DNA of 11,415 bases, taken from an uncultured Propionibacteriaceae bacterium. Its GTDB lineage: Bacteria; Actinomycetota; Actinomycetes; Propionibacteriales; Propionibacteriaceae. The notes under the pieces were generated by a model. It searched no databases. It saw nothing but the letters and a program-made list of their open reading frames with translations, and was not told the DNA's origin. A program made the translations under genes and the position numbers. Below, one piece after another: positions 1 to 7,360 of the stretch. The DNA lies in the NCBI GenBank assembly GCA_937988865.1, contig CALKHV010000027.1, positions 1-11,415 of the forward strand, given 5' to 3'. The stretch's first letter is position 1. The number at the start of each line of letters is the position of its first letter.

Positions 1-276
1 GCCCATCGATTCGGGGACGAACTCCTGCTCTGGGACGGCTTCGGCGACATGGCCGACCCGTCCGGTCCGACGGAGGCCCAGATCGCCCTCGCCGACGAGA
101 TCGCAGCGCTGTTGGTCGACGCTGACGACCACCCCTCGGACGCAAGGGAAGCAGCCCTTGAGGCGCGCTATCGCTCCGACCCGCGACTTCATCCCGGCGA
201 CACCATCGAGTGCATCACCCCCGACGACGAGCACTTCGTGGTCGACCTCGCCACCCGGAGGGTCACGCCCAGATGA
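1..276 (+). CDS. C-terminal fragment of an unrecognised protein (5' end outside window)
   Basis: The frame is open from base 1 to the TGA at 274-276 and gives 91 residues. An internal ATG lies at 49, but no Shine-Dalgarno or -10 box precedes it, so I treat this as the end of a longer gene beginning upstream. The visible part is acidic and probably soluble: an Asp/Glu-rich segment with a likely amphipathic helix (EAQIALADEIAALLVDADD), then a short beta-like tail (TIECITPDDEHFVVDL). There is no signal peptide or membrane segment in what can be seen. I do not recognise the family and infer no function. The gene is followed after 73 bases by a separate gene on the same strand. Confidence 0.6.
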   Translation, partial: AHRFGDELLLWDGFGDMADPSGPTEAQIALADEIAALLVDADDHPSDAREAALEARYRSDPRLHPGDTIECITPDDEHFVVDLATRRVTPR

Positions 277-319
277 GGGTGCGACCATGACACCAGTCGG
301 GCGCCTCCGCGCTGAACCG

Positions 320-343
320 TAAACTGCAGACGATCCGGAAGGG
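320..343 (+). promoter_or_regulatory. Candidate -10 box and ribosome binding site for the gene at 350
   Basis: A TANNNT-type -10 hexamer (TAAACT, 320-325) is followed by a strong Shine-Dalgarno stretch (GGAAGGG, 337-343) six bases before the ATG at 350. The RBS is convincing and fixes the start. The -10 is only plausible, since no good -35 lies 16-18 bases upstream. Confidence 0.35.
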
Positions 344-349
344 ACGCCC

Positions 350-832
350 ATGCACCCTCGCAACGCACTGCTGCAATTCCTCGTCGGCCTGGTCATGCTC
401 GTCGTCGGCTTCTACTGGTTCGCGACGAGCGTGCACGTCACGTCCGGATTCGGATGGGGCTTCGGGGGCTGGGACGCACCCGGCGGACTGCTCGTCGTCC
501 CGTTCATCGCGGGCGTCATGTGGTGGTTCTTCAACACCAGTTCGACGGGGGCCAAGGTGCTCACGGTCCTGGGCCTGGTCGGCATCGTCGCTGCGATCCT
601 GTCGAGCGTACGGTTCGTGATGTGGGGTCAGAATCTTCTCAGCTACCTGATCATGCTGGTCTTCATGTTCGGCGGCGCCGCCCTGATGGCCCGCGTCCTG
701 TTCACGGACGAGAAGGGCGAGCGCGAGCGCCGGGCCGAGCTGCGCGACCGCGAGCGCGACGAGGAGCGGGACGTCGAGGAGCAGATCGCCGACCTCGAGG
801 AAGAGATCCGCGACCTCCGCGACGGGCGCTGA
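350..832 (+). CDS. Small four-TM membrane protein with charged C-terminal helix
   Basis: A 160-residue protein of unknown function. Four hydrophobic segments are visible at about residues 6-27, 44-61, 69-87 and 96-117. The region between the first two is rich in Gly and Trp (GFGWGFGGW). From residue 119 to the end the chain is almost entirely Glu, Arg and Asp with regular hydrophobic spacing (EEQIADLEEEIRDLRDGR), which should form a long cytoplasmic helix or coiled coil. The ATG at 350 is supported by GGAAGGG six bases upstream. The gene converges with the mmd operon: its TGA ends 23 bases before the mmdB stop codon. A role as a small membrane scaffold or partner protein is possible but is inference. 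Confidence 0.8.
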   Translation: MHPRNALLQFLVGLVMLVVGFYWFATSVHVTSGFGWGFGGWDAPGGLLVVPFIAGVMWWFFNTSSTGAKVLTVLGLVGIVAAILSSVRFVMWGQNLLSYLIMLVFMFGGAALMARVLFTDEKGERERRAELRDRERDEERDVEEQIADLEEEIRDLRDGR

Positions 833-855
833 ACCCTGTCGGGGCCGGCTGGGAC

Positions 856-1977
856 CTACCCGGCACCCATCAACGCCAGCAGGACGCCACCCGCCACGAC
901 GCTCGCCACCTGGCCCGCCGCGTTGGCCCCCATCGCGTGCATCAGCAGGAAGTTCTCGAAGTCGTCCTTGCTGGCCTCCTTCTGCACGACGCGGGCTGCC
1001 ATCGGGAAGGCGCTGATGCCGGCCGCACCGATCAGCGGGTTGAAGTGCCCGCCGCTCAGGACGTTCATCAGCTTGCCGAAGAGGACGCCGACCGCCGTGT
1101 CGAGCACGAACGCGATGAGTCCGAGCCCGAGGATCGCCAGGGTCGACAGCCGCAGGAAGTCTGCACCGACCATCGTCGAGCCGATCGCCAGCCCGAGGAA
1201 CAGGGTCACGACATTGGCGAGTTCGTTCTGGGACGCCCCCGTCAGCCGCTCAACGACCTTCGACTCGCGCATCAGGTTGCCGAGCATCAGCATGCCGATC
1301 AGGGGCAGCGCGAAGGGCACCAGCGTCCCGACGACGACGGTGACGATCAGGGGGAAGAGGATGCGCGTCCGCTGGGTGATCTCGCGTTGCGAGTACGGCA
1401 TGCGGATGAGGCGTTCCTTCTTCGTGGTCAGCAGCCGCATCACCGGCGGCATGATGATCGGCACGAGCGACATGTACGAGTACGCCGCGACCGTGATGGG
1501 CCCCAGCAGGTGCGGGGCGAGCTTGCCGCTGACGTAGATCGAGGTGGGTCCGTCGATCGCGCCGATGATCCCGATGGACGCCGCCTCGTTGCGGTCGAAC
1601 CCCAGCAGGAGCGCCAGGATCAGGGTCAGGAAGATGCCGAACTGACCGGCCGCGCCCAGCAGCACCATCTTCGGGTTCTCGAGCAGCGGCCCGAAGTCGG
1701 TCATCGCGCCGATGCCGATGAAGATGAACAACGGGAAGAGTTCGTTCCCCACGCCCATGTCGTACAGGGCCTTCAGCAGCCCGTGCTCACCGATCAGCGG
1801 CGACAGTGGAAGGTTCGCCAACAGGCAGCCCGCACCGATCGGCAGGAGCAGCAGGGGCTCGTACTCCTTCTTCACCGCCAGGTAGATCAGAGTCAGACCG
1901 ACGACCATCATCACGACCGACGGCCACGTCAGCGAGGTGATTCCCTGCAGGAGTTGCCGGACGGTCTCCTCGCTCAT
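856..1977 (-). CDS. mmdB: Methylmalonyl-CoA decarboxylase beta subunit, Na+-pumping membrane protein
   Basis: A 373-residue OadB/GcdB/MmdB-family integral membrane protein, full length for the family. In this family the subunit decarboxylates carboxybiotin presented by the carrier protein and couples the free energy to Na+ export. Conserved signatures are present. The IDGPTSIY motif (residues 141-148) carries the Asp equivalent to the essential Asp203 of Klebsiella OadB. The tail segment GGHFNPLIGAAGISAFPM (309-326) carries the conserved Asn313 and Ser322, and AYSYMSLVPIIMPP (165-178) is the conserved Tyr-containing helix. The many hydrophobic helices fit a membrane pump. The ATG at 1975-1977 overlaps the mmdC stop by four bases (ATGA), which implies translational coupling. 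This is the last gene of the operon. Membership of the family is very secure; substrate assignment rests on the neighbouring mmdA. Confidence 0.95.
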   Translation of the reverse strand: MSEETVRQLLQGITSLTWPSVVMMVVGLTLIYLAVKKEYEPLLLLPIGAGCLLANLPLSPLIGEHGLLKALYDMGVGNELFPLFIFIGIGAMTDFGPLLENPKMVLLGAAGQFGIFLTLILALLLGFDRNEAASIGIIGAIDGPTSIYVSGKLAPHLLGPITVAAYSYMSLVPIIMPPVMRLLTTKKERLIRMPYSQREITQRTRILFPLIVTVVVGTLVPFALPLIGMLMLGNLMRESKVVERLTGASQNELANVVTLFLGLAIGSTMVGADFLRLSTLAILGLGLIAFVLDTAVGVLFGKLMNVLSGGHFNPLIGAAGISAFPMAARVVQKEASKDDFENFLLMHAMGANAAGQVASVVAGGVLLALMGAG

Positions 1978-2468
1978 GCGTCCGCCTCGAACACGACCAG
2001 TGTGTCGCCGTACTTCACCTGGTCGCCCACCGCCACCGGCACCGCGCGCACCTGGGCGTCCCGGGTGGCACGGATCTCGTTCTTCATCTTCATGGCCTCG
2101 ATGACCATCAACACGTCCCCGCGCAGGACCCCGTTCCCGGGCTGGACCGCGACGGACAGCACGACGCCCGGCATCGGGGCGGTCTGCGTCCCGGCGCTGG
2201 TTGCGCCGCCCGCAACAGGTGCCGGACGCTGGACCGGCGCGGTCGTCATGATCGGGCGCGGCGTCACCCTCACGGGCTCGATCGGAGCGACGGATGCGCG
2301 TCCGGGGACGACGTGGGGCGTGATGAGGGCCTGCGCGAGGTCCTGGTGGTCGGTCAGGTGCACGTCGACGACCTCCCCGCCGATGTGCACGCGGAAGGCG
2401 TTCGCGGAGTGCTCCTCGACGTCGATGACGTGCTCGGTGCCGTTCACCTCGACTGTGTAGCGACGCAT
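1974..2468 (-). CDS. mmdC: Methylmalonyl-CoA decarboxylase biotin carrier subunit
   Basis: A 164-residue biotin carrier protein. The C-terminal biotinyl domain (about residues 95-164) contains the canonical EAMKM motif, with the biotin-accepting Lys127 37 residues from the C terminus and the usual P-G-V and G-D turns (PMPGVVLSV; GDQVKYGD). Residues about 55-92 form a Pro/Ala/Val-rich flexible linker that lets the biotin swing between the carboxyltransferase and the membrane pump. The N-terminal 50 residues form a small beta-rich module, as in other Na+-pump carriers. I chose the ATG at 2468 over an in-frame ATG at 2537 because TGAGGA, overlapping the mmdD stop, is a good Shine-Dalgarno four bases upstream, and the longer start would run into mmdD coding sequence. 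The carrier needs a biotin ligase encoded elsewhere. Confidence 0.93.
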   Translation of the reverse strand: MRRYTVEVNGTEHVIDVEEHSANAFRVHIGGEVVDVHLTDHQDLAQALITPHVVPGRASVAPIEPVRVTPRPIMTTAPVQRPAPVAGGATSAGTQTAPMPGVVLSVAVQPGNGVLRGDVLMVIEAMKMKNEIRATRDAQVRAVPVAVGDQVKYGDTLVVFEADA

Positions 2469-2475
2469 CGCATCC

Positions 2476-2853
2476 TCATTTCCGGCGCCAGGCGCGGTTC
2501 TGGTAGCCGCGGCCGACGTCGACCCAGCGGCTGGCATAGAGATGGCTTCCCGGTTGGTGCGCCCGCATCTCGGGGGCGGCCTGGGCGCGGCGCACCTCGG
2601 CGTGGGTGATCACGGCGATCGCGATCGCGGCGAGCTGGTCGTTCGTCAGGGCTCCGGACGCAGCGTCCACGACGACCTTCGGCGTCCGGGGCGGGGTGGC
2701 GACGGGGGTTTCGGACGCAGTCGCCACGTTCGCGTCCGGCACGCGATCCAGGCGTCCGATGAGCCAGAGCACCAGCCACAGCAGGCTGAGCAGGGCGAAC
2801 ACCGTGCCCATGCCGAACACGGTCATGTAGAGGCCGAAACCGAGATTGTCCAT
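2476..2853 (-). CDS. mmdD: Methylmalonyl-CoA decarboxylase small membrane-anchor subunit (OadG-like)
   Basis: A 125-residue protein with one N-terminal membrane helix (about residues 5-33), a Pro/Thr/Val linker (about 38-60), and a cytoplasmic helix with the pattern LTNDQLAAIAIAVITHAEVRR (69-89) typical of MmdD/OadG-type subunits. The tail is basic and aromatic (SRWVDVGRGYQNRAWRRK), also seen in this family. The subunit is known to assemble and stabilise the decarboxylase by linking the carboxyltransferase to the beta subunit. The ATG at 2851-2853 begins nine bases after the mmdA stop; AGGGG overlapping that TAG serves as the ribosome binding site. No separate mmdE-like gene is present, so this operon has the shorter A-D-C-B composition. 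Confidence 0.88.
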   Translation of the reverse strand: MDNLGFGLYMTVFGMGTVFALLSLLWLVLWLIGRLDRVPDANVATASETPVATPPRTPKVVVDAASGALTNDQLAAIAIAVITHAEVRRAQAAPEMRAHQPGSHLYASRWVDVGRGYQNRAWRRK

Positions 2854-2862
2854 GGCGCGCCC

Positions 2863-4407
<1,545 letters not shown>

Positions 4408-4430
4408 CGTGCTCCTGTCTGCCTGGCTCG

Positions 4431-4439
4431 ACGCTAACA
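4431..4439 (-). promoter_or_regulatory. Candidate extended -10 promoter of the mmd operon
   Basis: Read on the minus strand the stretch is TGTTAGCGT, an extended -10 (TGN followed by TANNNT). Transcription would start near 4424, giving a leader of about 17 bases that still contains the AGGAG ribosome binding site of mmdA. No recognisable -35 lies 16-18 bases upstream, which is common for extended -10 promoters. The 75-base gap to the upstream MFS gene leaves room for an independent promoter. Confidence 0.4.
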
Positions 4440-4482
4440 GAGCCCGGACGCGGGGCCGCCGCGGGGTGTTGACCCGCCCGAC

Positions 4483-5685
4483 TCAGGCTGGTTGCTCCTC
4501 GTGAGAACGGCCTGTGGAGAGGTGACCCGACAACAGGACCACCATGAGTGTCGCCAAGGGCATCACGAGCAGGGCGACGCGGAAGTTGACGACGTCGGAG
4601 ATGCGTCCGACCAGGGGTGGACCGATGAGGAAGGCGAAGCGCAGCAGCCAGTTGACGATCGCCAGACCGGCGCCATGGGGCAGGCCGGGGATGTGGTAGC
4701 CGGCGTAGAAGACGGCCGGGACGACAGTGGCCACGCCCCAGCCGGCAGCGGCGAAGCCGAGGAGGGTCAACGGGATCGACGGGAAGGCCAGGGCCAGCGC
4801 CATGCCGAGGGTCGCCACGGAGCAGCCGAGGCGGGCCGCGCCGCGGTCGCCGAGATGGTCGACGAGGCGGTCGCCGGTGAAGCGTCCGATGGTCTGGGCG
4901 CCGATGAGGGCGACGAACCCGAGACCGGCGATGGCGGGCGTCGCGCCGAGGTAGTCGTGCAGGTAGAGCGCGCTCCAGGTCGAGCCGGAGTCCTCGATGG
5001 ACGCCGCGAAGGCGGCCACCATGCCCAGCGCGATGATGTGCCACAGCAGGTTGCGGGGAATGCGGACCTTGCCGGCAGATTCCTCGACGACCTCGTCGTG
5101 ATCGGGGCCGGGCAGCATGTGTCGACGGATGATGAGGTTCACGCTGAGCAGCAGCGTCGCCATGATCGCGGCGTGCCACGGAAGCGGCAGGTTGATGCCG
5201 GCGAACAGGGCCCCGATGCTGCCGCCGATGACGCCGCCCACACTCCAGAAGGCGTGGAACGAGTTGTTGATCGAGCGTCCGTACAACTTCTGGACGCGAA
5301 GTCCGTGGGCGTTCATCGCGATGTCGGCGTACACGTCGGTGGCGCTCATGATGAAGATGCCGAGCGCGAAGGCGGCCGGGATCGGGGCGTTCAGGACGAA
5401 CGTGAAGATGATGACCTGCGCGGCCTGGGCCACGAGTGCGACCCTGGCCGAGCCGAGGCGTCGAATGACCCGGGACGTCCAGAGGCCGGCGATCAGGCCA
5501 CCCAGCGGTCCGAGGGCGATGGCCAGGCCGAAGAAGGTGTTGGTGAGCCCGAGATTCTCCTTGATGAGCGGGAAGCGGGGGACCATCGACGACATGCCGG
5601 CGCCGTTGAGCAGGAAGAGTGCCGAGACGGCCCAGCGGGCGCGTCGGACGGCGATGGGCACGGTGGGACGCACGGTCGTGGACAC
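4483..5685 (-). CDS. MFS transporter, MosC/YbjJ-like
   Basis: A 400-residue major facilitator protein with about twelve hydrophobic helices. The stretch DIAMNAHGLRVQ (121-132), followed by GRSINNSFHAFWSVGGVIGGSIGALF (136-161), matches the conserved DvaMNa/HG...fHglfSlGg pattern of MosC/YbjJ-type MFS proteins. The motif-A region between helices 2 and 3 is degenerate (SRVIRRLGSARV). Substrate is unknown. I chose the GTG at 5683-5685 because AGGAAG lies six bases upstream; an in-frame GTG at 5733 lacks a ribosome binding site and would begin inside the likely promoter. It lies upstream of mmdA on the same strand with a 75-base gap, so read-through into the mmd operon is possible but is not required. 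Confidence 0.85.
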   Translation of the reverse strand: MSTTVRPTVPIAVRRARWAVSALFLLNGAGMSSMVPRFPLIKENLGLTNTFFGLAIALGPLGGLIAGLWTSRVIRRLGSARVALVAQAAQVIIFTFVLNAPIPAAFALGIFIMSATDVYADIAMNAHGLRVQKLYGRSINNSFHAFWSVGGVIGGSIGALFAGINLPLPWHAAIMATLLLSVNLIIRRHMLPGPDHDEVVEESAGKVRIPRNLLWHIIALGMVAAFAASIEDSGSTWSALYLHDYLGATPAIAGLGFVALIGAQTIGRFTGDRLVDHLGDRGAARLGCSVATLGMALALAFPSIPLTLLGFAAAGWGVATVVPAVFYAGYHIPGLPHGAGLAIVNWLLRFAFLIGPPLVGRISDVVNFRVALLVMPLATLMVVLLSGHLSTGRSHEEQPA

Positions 5686-5723
5686 GGGGGACTTCCTGGT
5701 TCGGGTGTGGCTTCGGCGTCCAA

Positions 5724-5732
5724 AAGTTACCA
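5724..5732 (-). promoter_or_regulatory. Candidate extended -10 promoter of the MFS gene ending at 4483
   Basis: On the minus strand this reads TGGTAACTT, an extended -10 of the same type as that upstream of mmdA. The start point would be near 5717, giving a leader of about 32 bases that includes the AGGAAG ribosome binding site (5692-5697). There is no clear -35. Confidence 0.35.
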
Positions 5733-5762
5733 CACGGTCAGGGGCTGGGCCCGTCCGCTAGC

Positions 5763-5800
5763 TGTGCACTTCGCCGTGGTAGACCCGCGAGAAGTGCACA
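5763..5800 (-). terminator. Perfect 10-bp inverted repeat between the VOC and MFS genes
   Basis: TGTGCACTTC (5763-5772) and its exact complement GAAGTGCACA (5791-5800) flank an 18-base loop. The hairpin sits 25 bases after the stop codon of the VOC gene and upstream of the candidate MFS promoter, both read on the minus strand. It lacks a T-tract, so it may be a U-tract-free terminator of the VOC transcript or an operator for the MFS gene. Function is inferred from position only. Confidence 0.35.
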
Positions 5801-5824
5801 CCTAATGAACGCTTTGGCCCCTCG

Positions 5825-6238
5825 TCACTCCACGAAGACGCAGAACAGGTGCCCCGACGGGTCGGCGAAGACGAACAGCGGCTCGTCCGGGTCGTCGAGC
5901 CGGTCGAATCGCAGGGTCGCCCCCATCCCCACGGCCCGTGAGCGCACGGCGAGCAGGGCGTCGACGTCCGGGACGCTCAGGTCGAGGTGGGCCTGCTGGG
6001 GGACGCCGGCGTCCGGCCACGTGGTCGGCGGCAGGTCGTCGACCGCCTGGAAGGCCATCCCGATCCGGCCGTCCGGGTTGACGAGGACGAGCCAGTCGTC
6101 GCCCCGAGGGTCAGGTTCCCCGGACGCCGGGGGTTCATCTCCGGGGCGGTACTCCCAGCCCAGGAGATCGCGGTAGAAGTTGGCAAGGGTTCGCGCGTCC
6201 GTGGTGTCGAGGACGATCTGGCGCAGTTCGGGCCTCAT
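5825..6238 (-). CDS. VOC-superfamily (glyoxalase-like) protein
   Basis: A 137-residue protein of vicinal oxygen chelate fold, single-domain length with two beta-alpha-beta-beta-beta modules. The first module reads IVLDTTDARTLANFYRDLLGWEY (8-30). The second reads HLDLSVPDVDALLAVRSRAVGMGA (84-107) and ends in FADPSGHLFCVFVE (124-137), the usual DP.G..F.l ending. It resembles the Glyoxalase_6-type proteins common in actinobacteria. Candidate metal ligands would be His84 and the C-terminal Glu137, but the first-module ligand is not obvious, so enzymatic function is open. The ATG at 6236-6238 has no clear Shine-Dalgarno; a -10 box ending six bases upstream suggests a leaderless mRNA. Divergently transcribed from the gene at 6298. 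Confidence 0.85.
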   Translation of the reverse strand: MRPELRQIVLDTTDARTLANFYRDLLGWEYRPGDEPPASGEPDPRGDDWLVLVNPDGRIGMAFQAVDDLPPTTWPDAGVPQQAHLDLSVPDVDALLAVRSRAVGMGATLRFDRLDDPDEPLFVFADPSGHLFCVFVE

Positions 6239-6244
6239 CGCCCC

Positions 6245-6250
6245 AACCTA
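6245..6250 (-). promoter_or_regulatory. Candidate leaderless -10 box of the VOC gene
   Basis: On the minus strand this is TAGGTT (TANNNT), separated by exactly six bases from the ATG of the VOC gene. That spacing puts the transcription start at or next to the A of the start codon. No convincing -35 is visible at normal spacing. Confidence 0.45.
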
Positions 6251-6262
6251 TGTCCGGGGGGG

Positions 6263-6291
6263 TTCACAACCCGGGTTCGCGGGGTGACAAT
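6263..6291 (+). promoter_or_regulatory. Candidate leaderless promoter of the six-cysteine membrane protein
   Basis: A -35 element TTCACA (6263-6268, five of six matches to TTGACA) is followed after 17 bases by a -10-like GACAAT (6286-6291, which keeps the key second A and last T). The ATG at 6298 lies six bases beyond. This is the best-formed promoter in the window. It is back to back with the VOC promoter within 59 bases, so the two genes may share regulation. Confidence 0.5.
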
Positions 6292-6297
6292 TCGAGC

Positions 6298-7335
6298 ATG
6301 AGGGTGCCGCTGGGCGGGACGCTGGACCACGCGTCCGACGACCATCACCACGTGCCTGAAACCGGGCGCGTGATCGAGGGCGTCCGCCTTCATCGACACC
6401 GCCGGCTCGCGCACCAGGCGGGTTACGCGGTGTTGGGGGTGGCGCTGGTGGTCGGGGTTGCCTGGTGGCGCCCGAGCCTGGACTTCGAGGACCACGGCGC
6501 CTCCCGGACGTCCGTGACCCTGCCGGCCGCGTATCCACGCGTCCCGGATGACCTCGACTTCTCCCCCGATGGGACGCTCGACGTGCCGCTCGCGGTCGTC
6601 CGATCGAGGTGTGAGCTGACCGTCGACGAGCACATACGTCCGGTGGACGCCACTGCGGTCTGGGACGCGTCCACCGTGCCCGGGGGCAGCGACATCATCA
6701 TCGCGCGTGACGCGGGCCCGACGCGCCACTGCCTGGTCGGGTACAACACCGCCCCGCGCGAGACGTTCATCAACTGGGCGAACGTGACGCCGGTCGAGGC
6801 GGCGCAGGCCTGCGCCGATCGGGTGGGCCTCGACGCCGGCAGGTGGGGACAGCCCCTGGCGTCCGTGTTGCGGACGCCGAACGACTTCTCCGGGCCGTCC
6901 GCGGTGGTGGCGCTACGGCGGGGTGAGCTGCTGGCCGAGTGCTACCTGGCTCGCGACCGGCCGGCCGCGAGGCTCGCCGTCAGTCGACTCGCCACGTTGA
7001 ACGCGCCGTTGTGCGCGGGAGTCTCGTTGTACTACACGACCTCGGACACCGACCATCGCGTTGCCGACGGAGTGATGGCCTGGGGGATCGCGCCGGTCAG
7101 GGACGCGTCCGGGGCCCTTCTGGAGGACGCCGCCTTCGTCACCTTCACCGGGTCGGGACTGCCCTTCATCGCGGTTCCCGTCGAGCAGGGAATCCTGGCG
7201 GCGAACGTGTCGTGGCCCGTGCGTCCCGCCACGTCGCTGGCTGACCGCCACCCCTCGACGCGGCTCGTGTCGGACTACACGGTCACCGTGATCGCCCGCG
7301 GCGGCCGGATGCTGGCGTTCGAGTACTGCGGCTGA
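6298..7335 (+). CDS. Membrane-anchored protein of unknown function with six cysteines
   Basis: A 345-residue protein. The first 40 residues are His- and Arg-rich (DHHH, LHRHRRLAH) and likely cytoplasmic. One membrane helix follows at about 42-57 (AGYAVLGVALVVGVAWW). The remaining 285 residues should be outside the membrane. Six cysteines (105, 145, 172, 215, 239, 344) all lie in that outer part, which suggests up to three disulfides. Hydrophobic beta-like stretches followed by a polar turn and a Cys recur around 201-215 and 328-344. I recognise no family. I chose the ATG at 6298, not the in-frame ATG at 6250, because a promoter ends six bases before 6298 and an RNA starting there could not include the upstream ATG. 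Neither start has a ribosome binding site. Followed after 25 bases by an MFS efflux gene, which may be its partner. Confidence 0.75.
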   Translation: MRVPLGGTLDHASDDHHHVPETGRVIEGVRLHRHRRLAHQAGYAVLGVALVVGVAWWRPSLDFEDHGASRTSVTLPAAYPRVPDDLDFSPDGTLDVPLAVVRSRCELTVDEHIRPVDATAVWDASTVPGGSDIIIARDAGPTRHCLVGYNTAPRETFINWANVTPVEAAQACADRVGLDAGRWGQPLASVLRTPNDFSGPSAVVALRRGELLAECYLARDRPAARLAVSRLATLNAPLCAGVSLYYTTSDTDHRVADGVMAWGIAPVRDASGALLEDAAFVTFTGSGLPFIAVPVEQGILAANVSWPVRPATSLADRHPSTRLVSDYTVTVIARGGRMLAFEYCG

Positions 7336-7348
7336 CACAGCGGACGCC

Positions 7349-7354
7349 TACTCT
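7349..7354 (+). promoter_or_regulatory. Candidate leaderless -10 box of the DHA2 MFS gene
   Basis: TACTCT (TANNNT) lies in the 25-base gap after the preceding stop codon and ends exactly six bases before the GTG at 7361. There is no Shine-Dalgarno before that GTG, so a leaderless transcript is the simplest reading. The -35 is not recognisable. Confidence 0.45.
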
Positions 7355-7360
7355 GTGCGG

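Noticed and set aside
287..325. ATGACA (287-292) as a -35 partner of TAAACT (320-325)
   Set aside because: The spacing is 27 bases, far outside the 16-19 range.
844..864. GCCGG/CCGGC five-base stem near the convergent ends of the 350 gene and mmdB as a terminator
   Set aside because: The stem is short, has no T-tract, and overlaps mmdB codons; such stems are frequent by chance at this GC content.
454..2460. A 668-codon open frame on the plus strand across the 350 gene and the mmdB/mmdC genes
   Set aside because: It crosses the ends of three well-supported genes, and its translation is Arg/Gln/His-rich without any domain. It is a by-product of GC-rich codon use on the other strand.
5686..5733. 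Upstream in-frame GTG at 5733 as start of the MosC-like MFS gene
   Set aside because: It has no Shine-Dalgarno, overlaps the candidate extended -10, and adds a basic non-conserved tail. The GTG at 5685 has AGGAAG at good spacing.
6250..6297. ATG at 6250 as start of the six-cysteine membrane protein
   Set aside because: It lies within the divergent promoter region and upstream of the -35/-10 pair that would make ATG 6298 the first codon of the transcript. No ribosome binding site precedes it.
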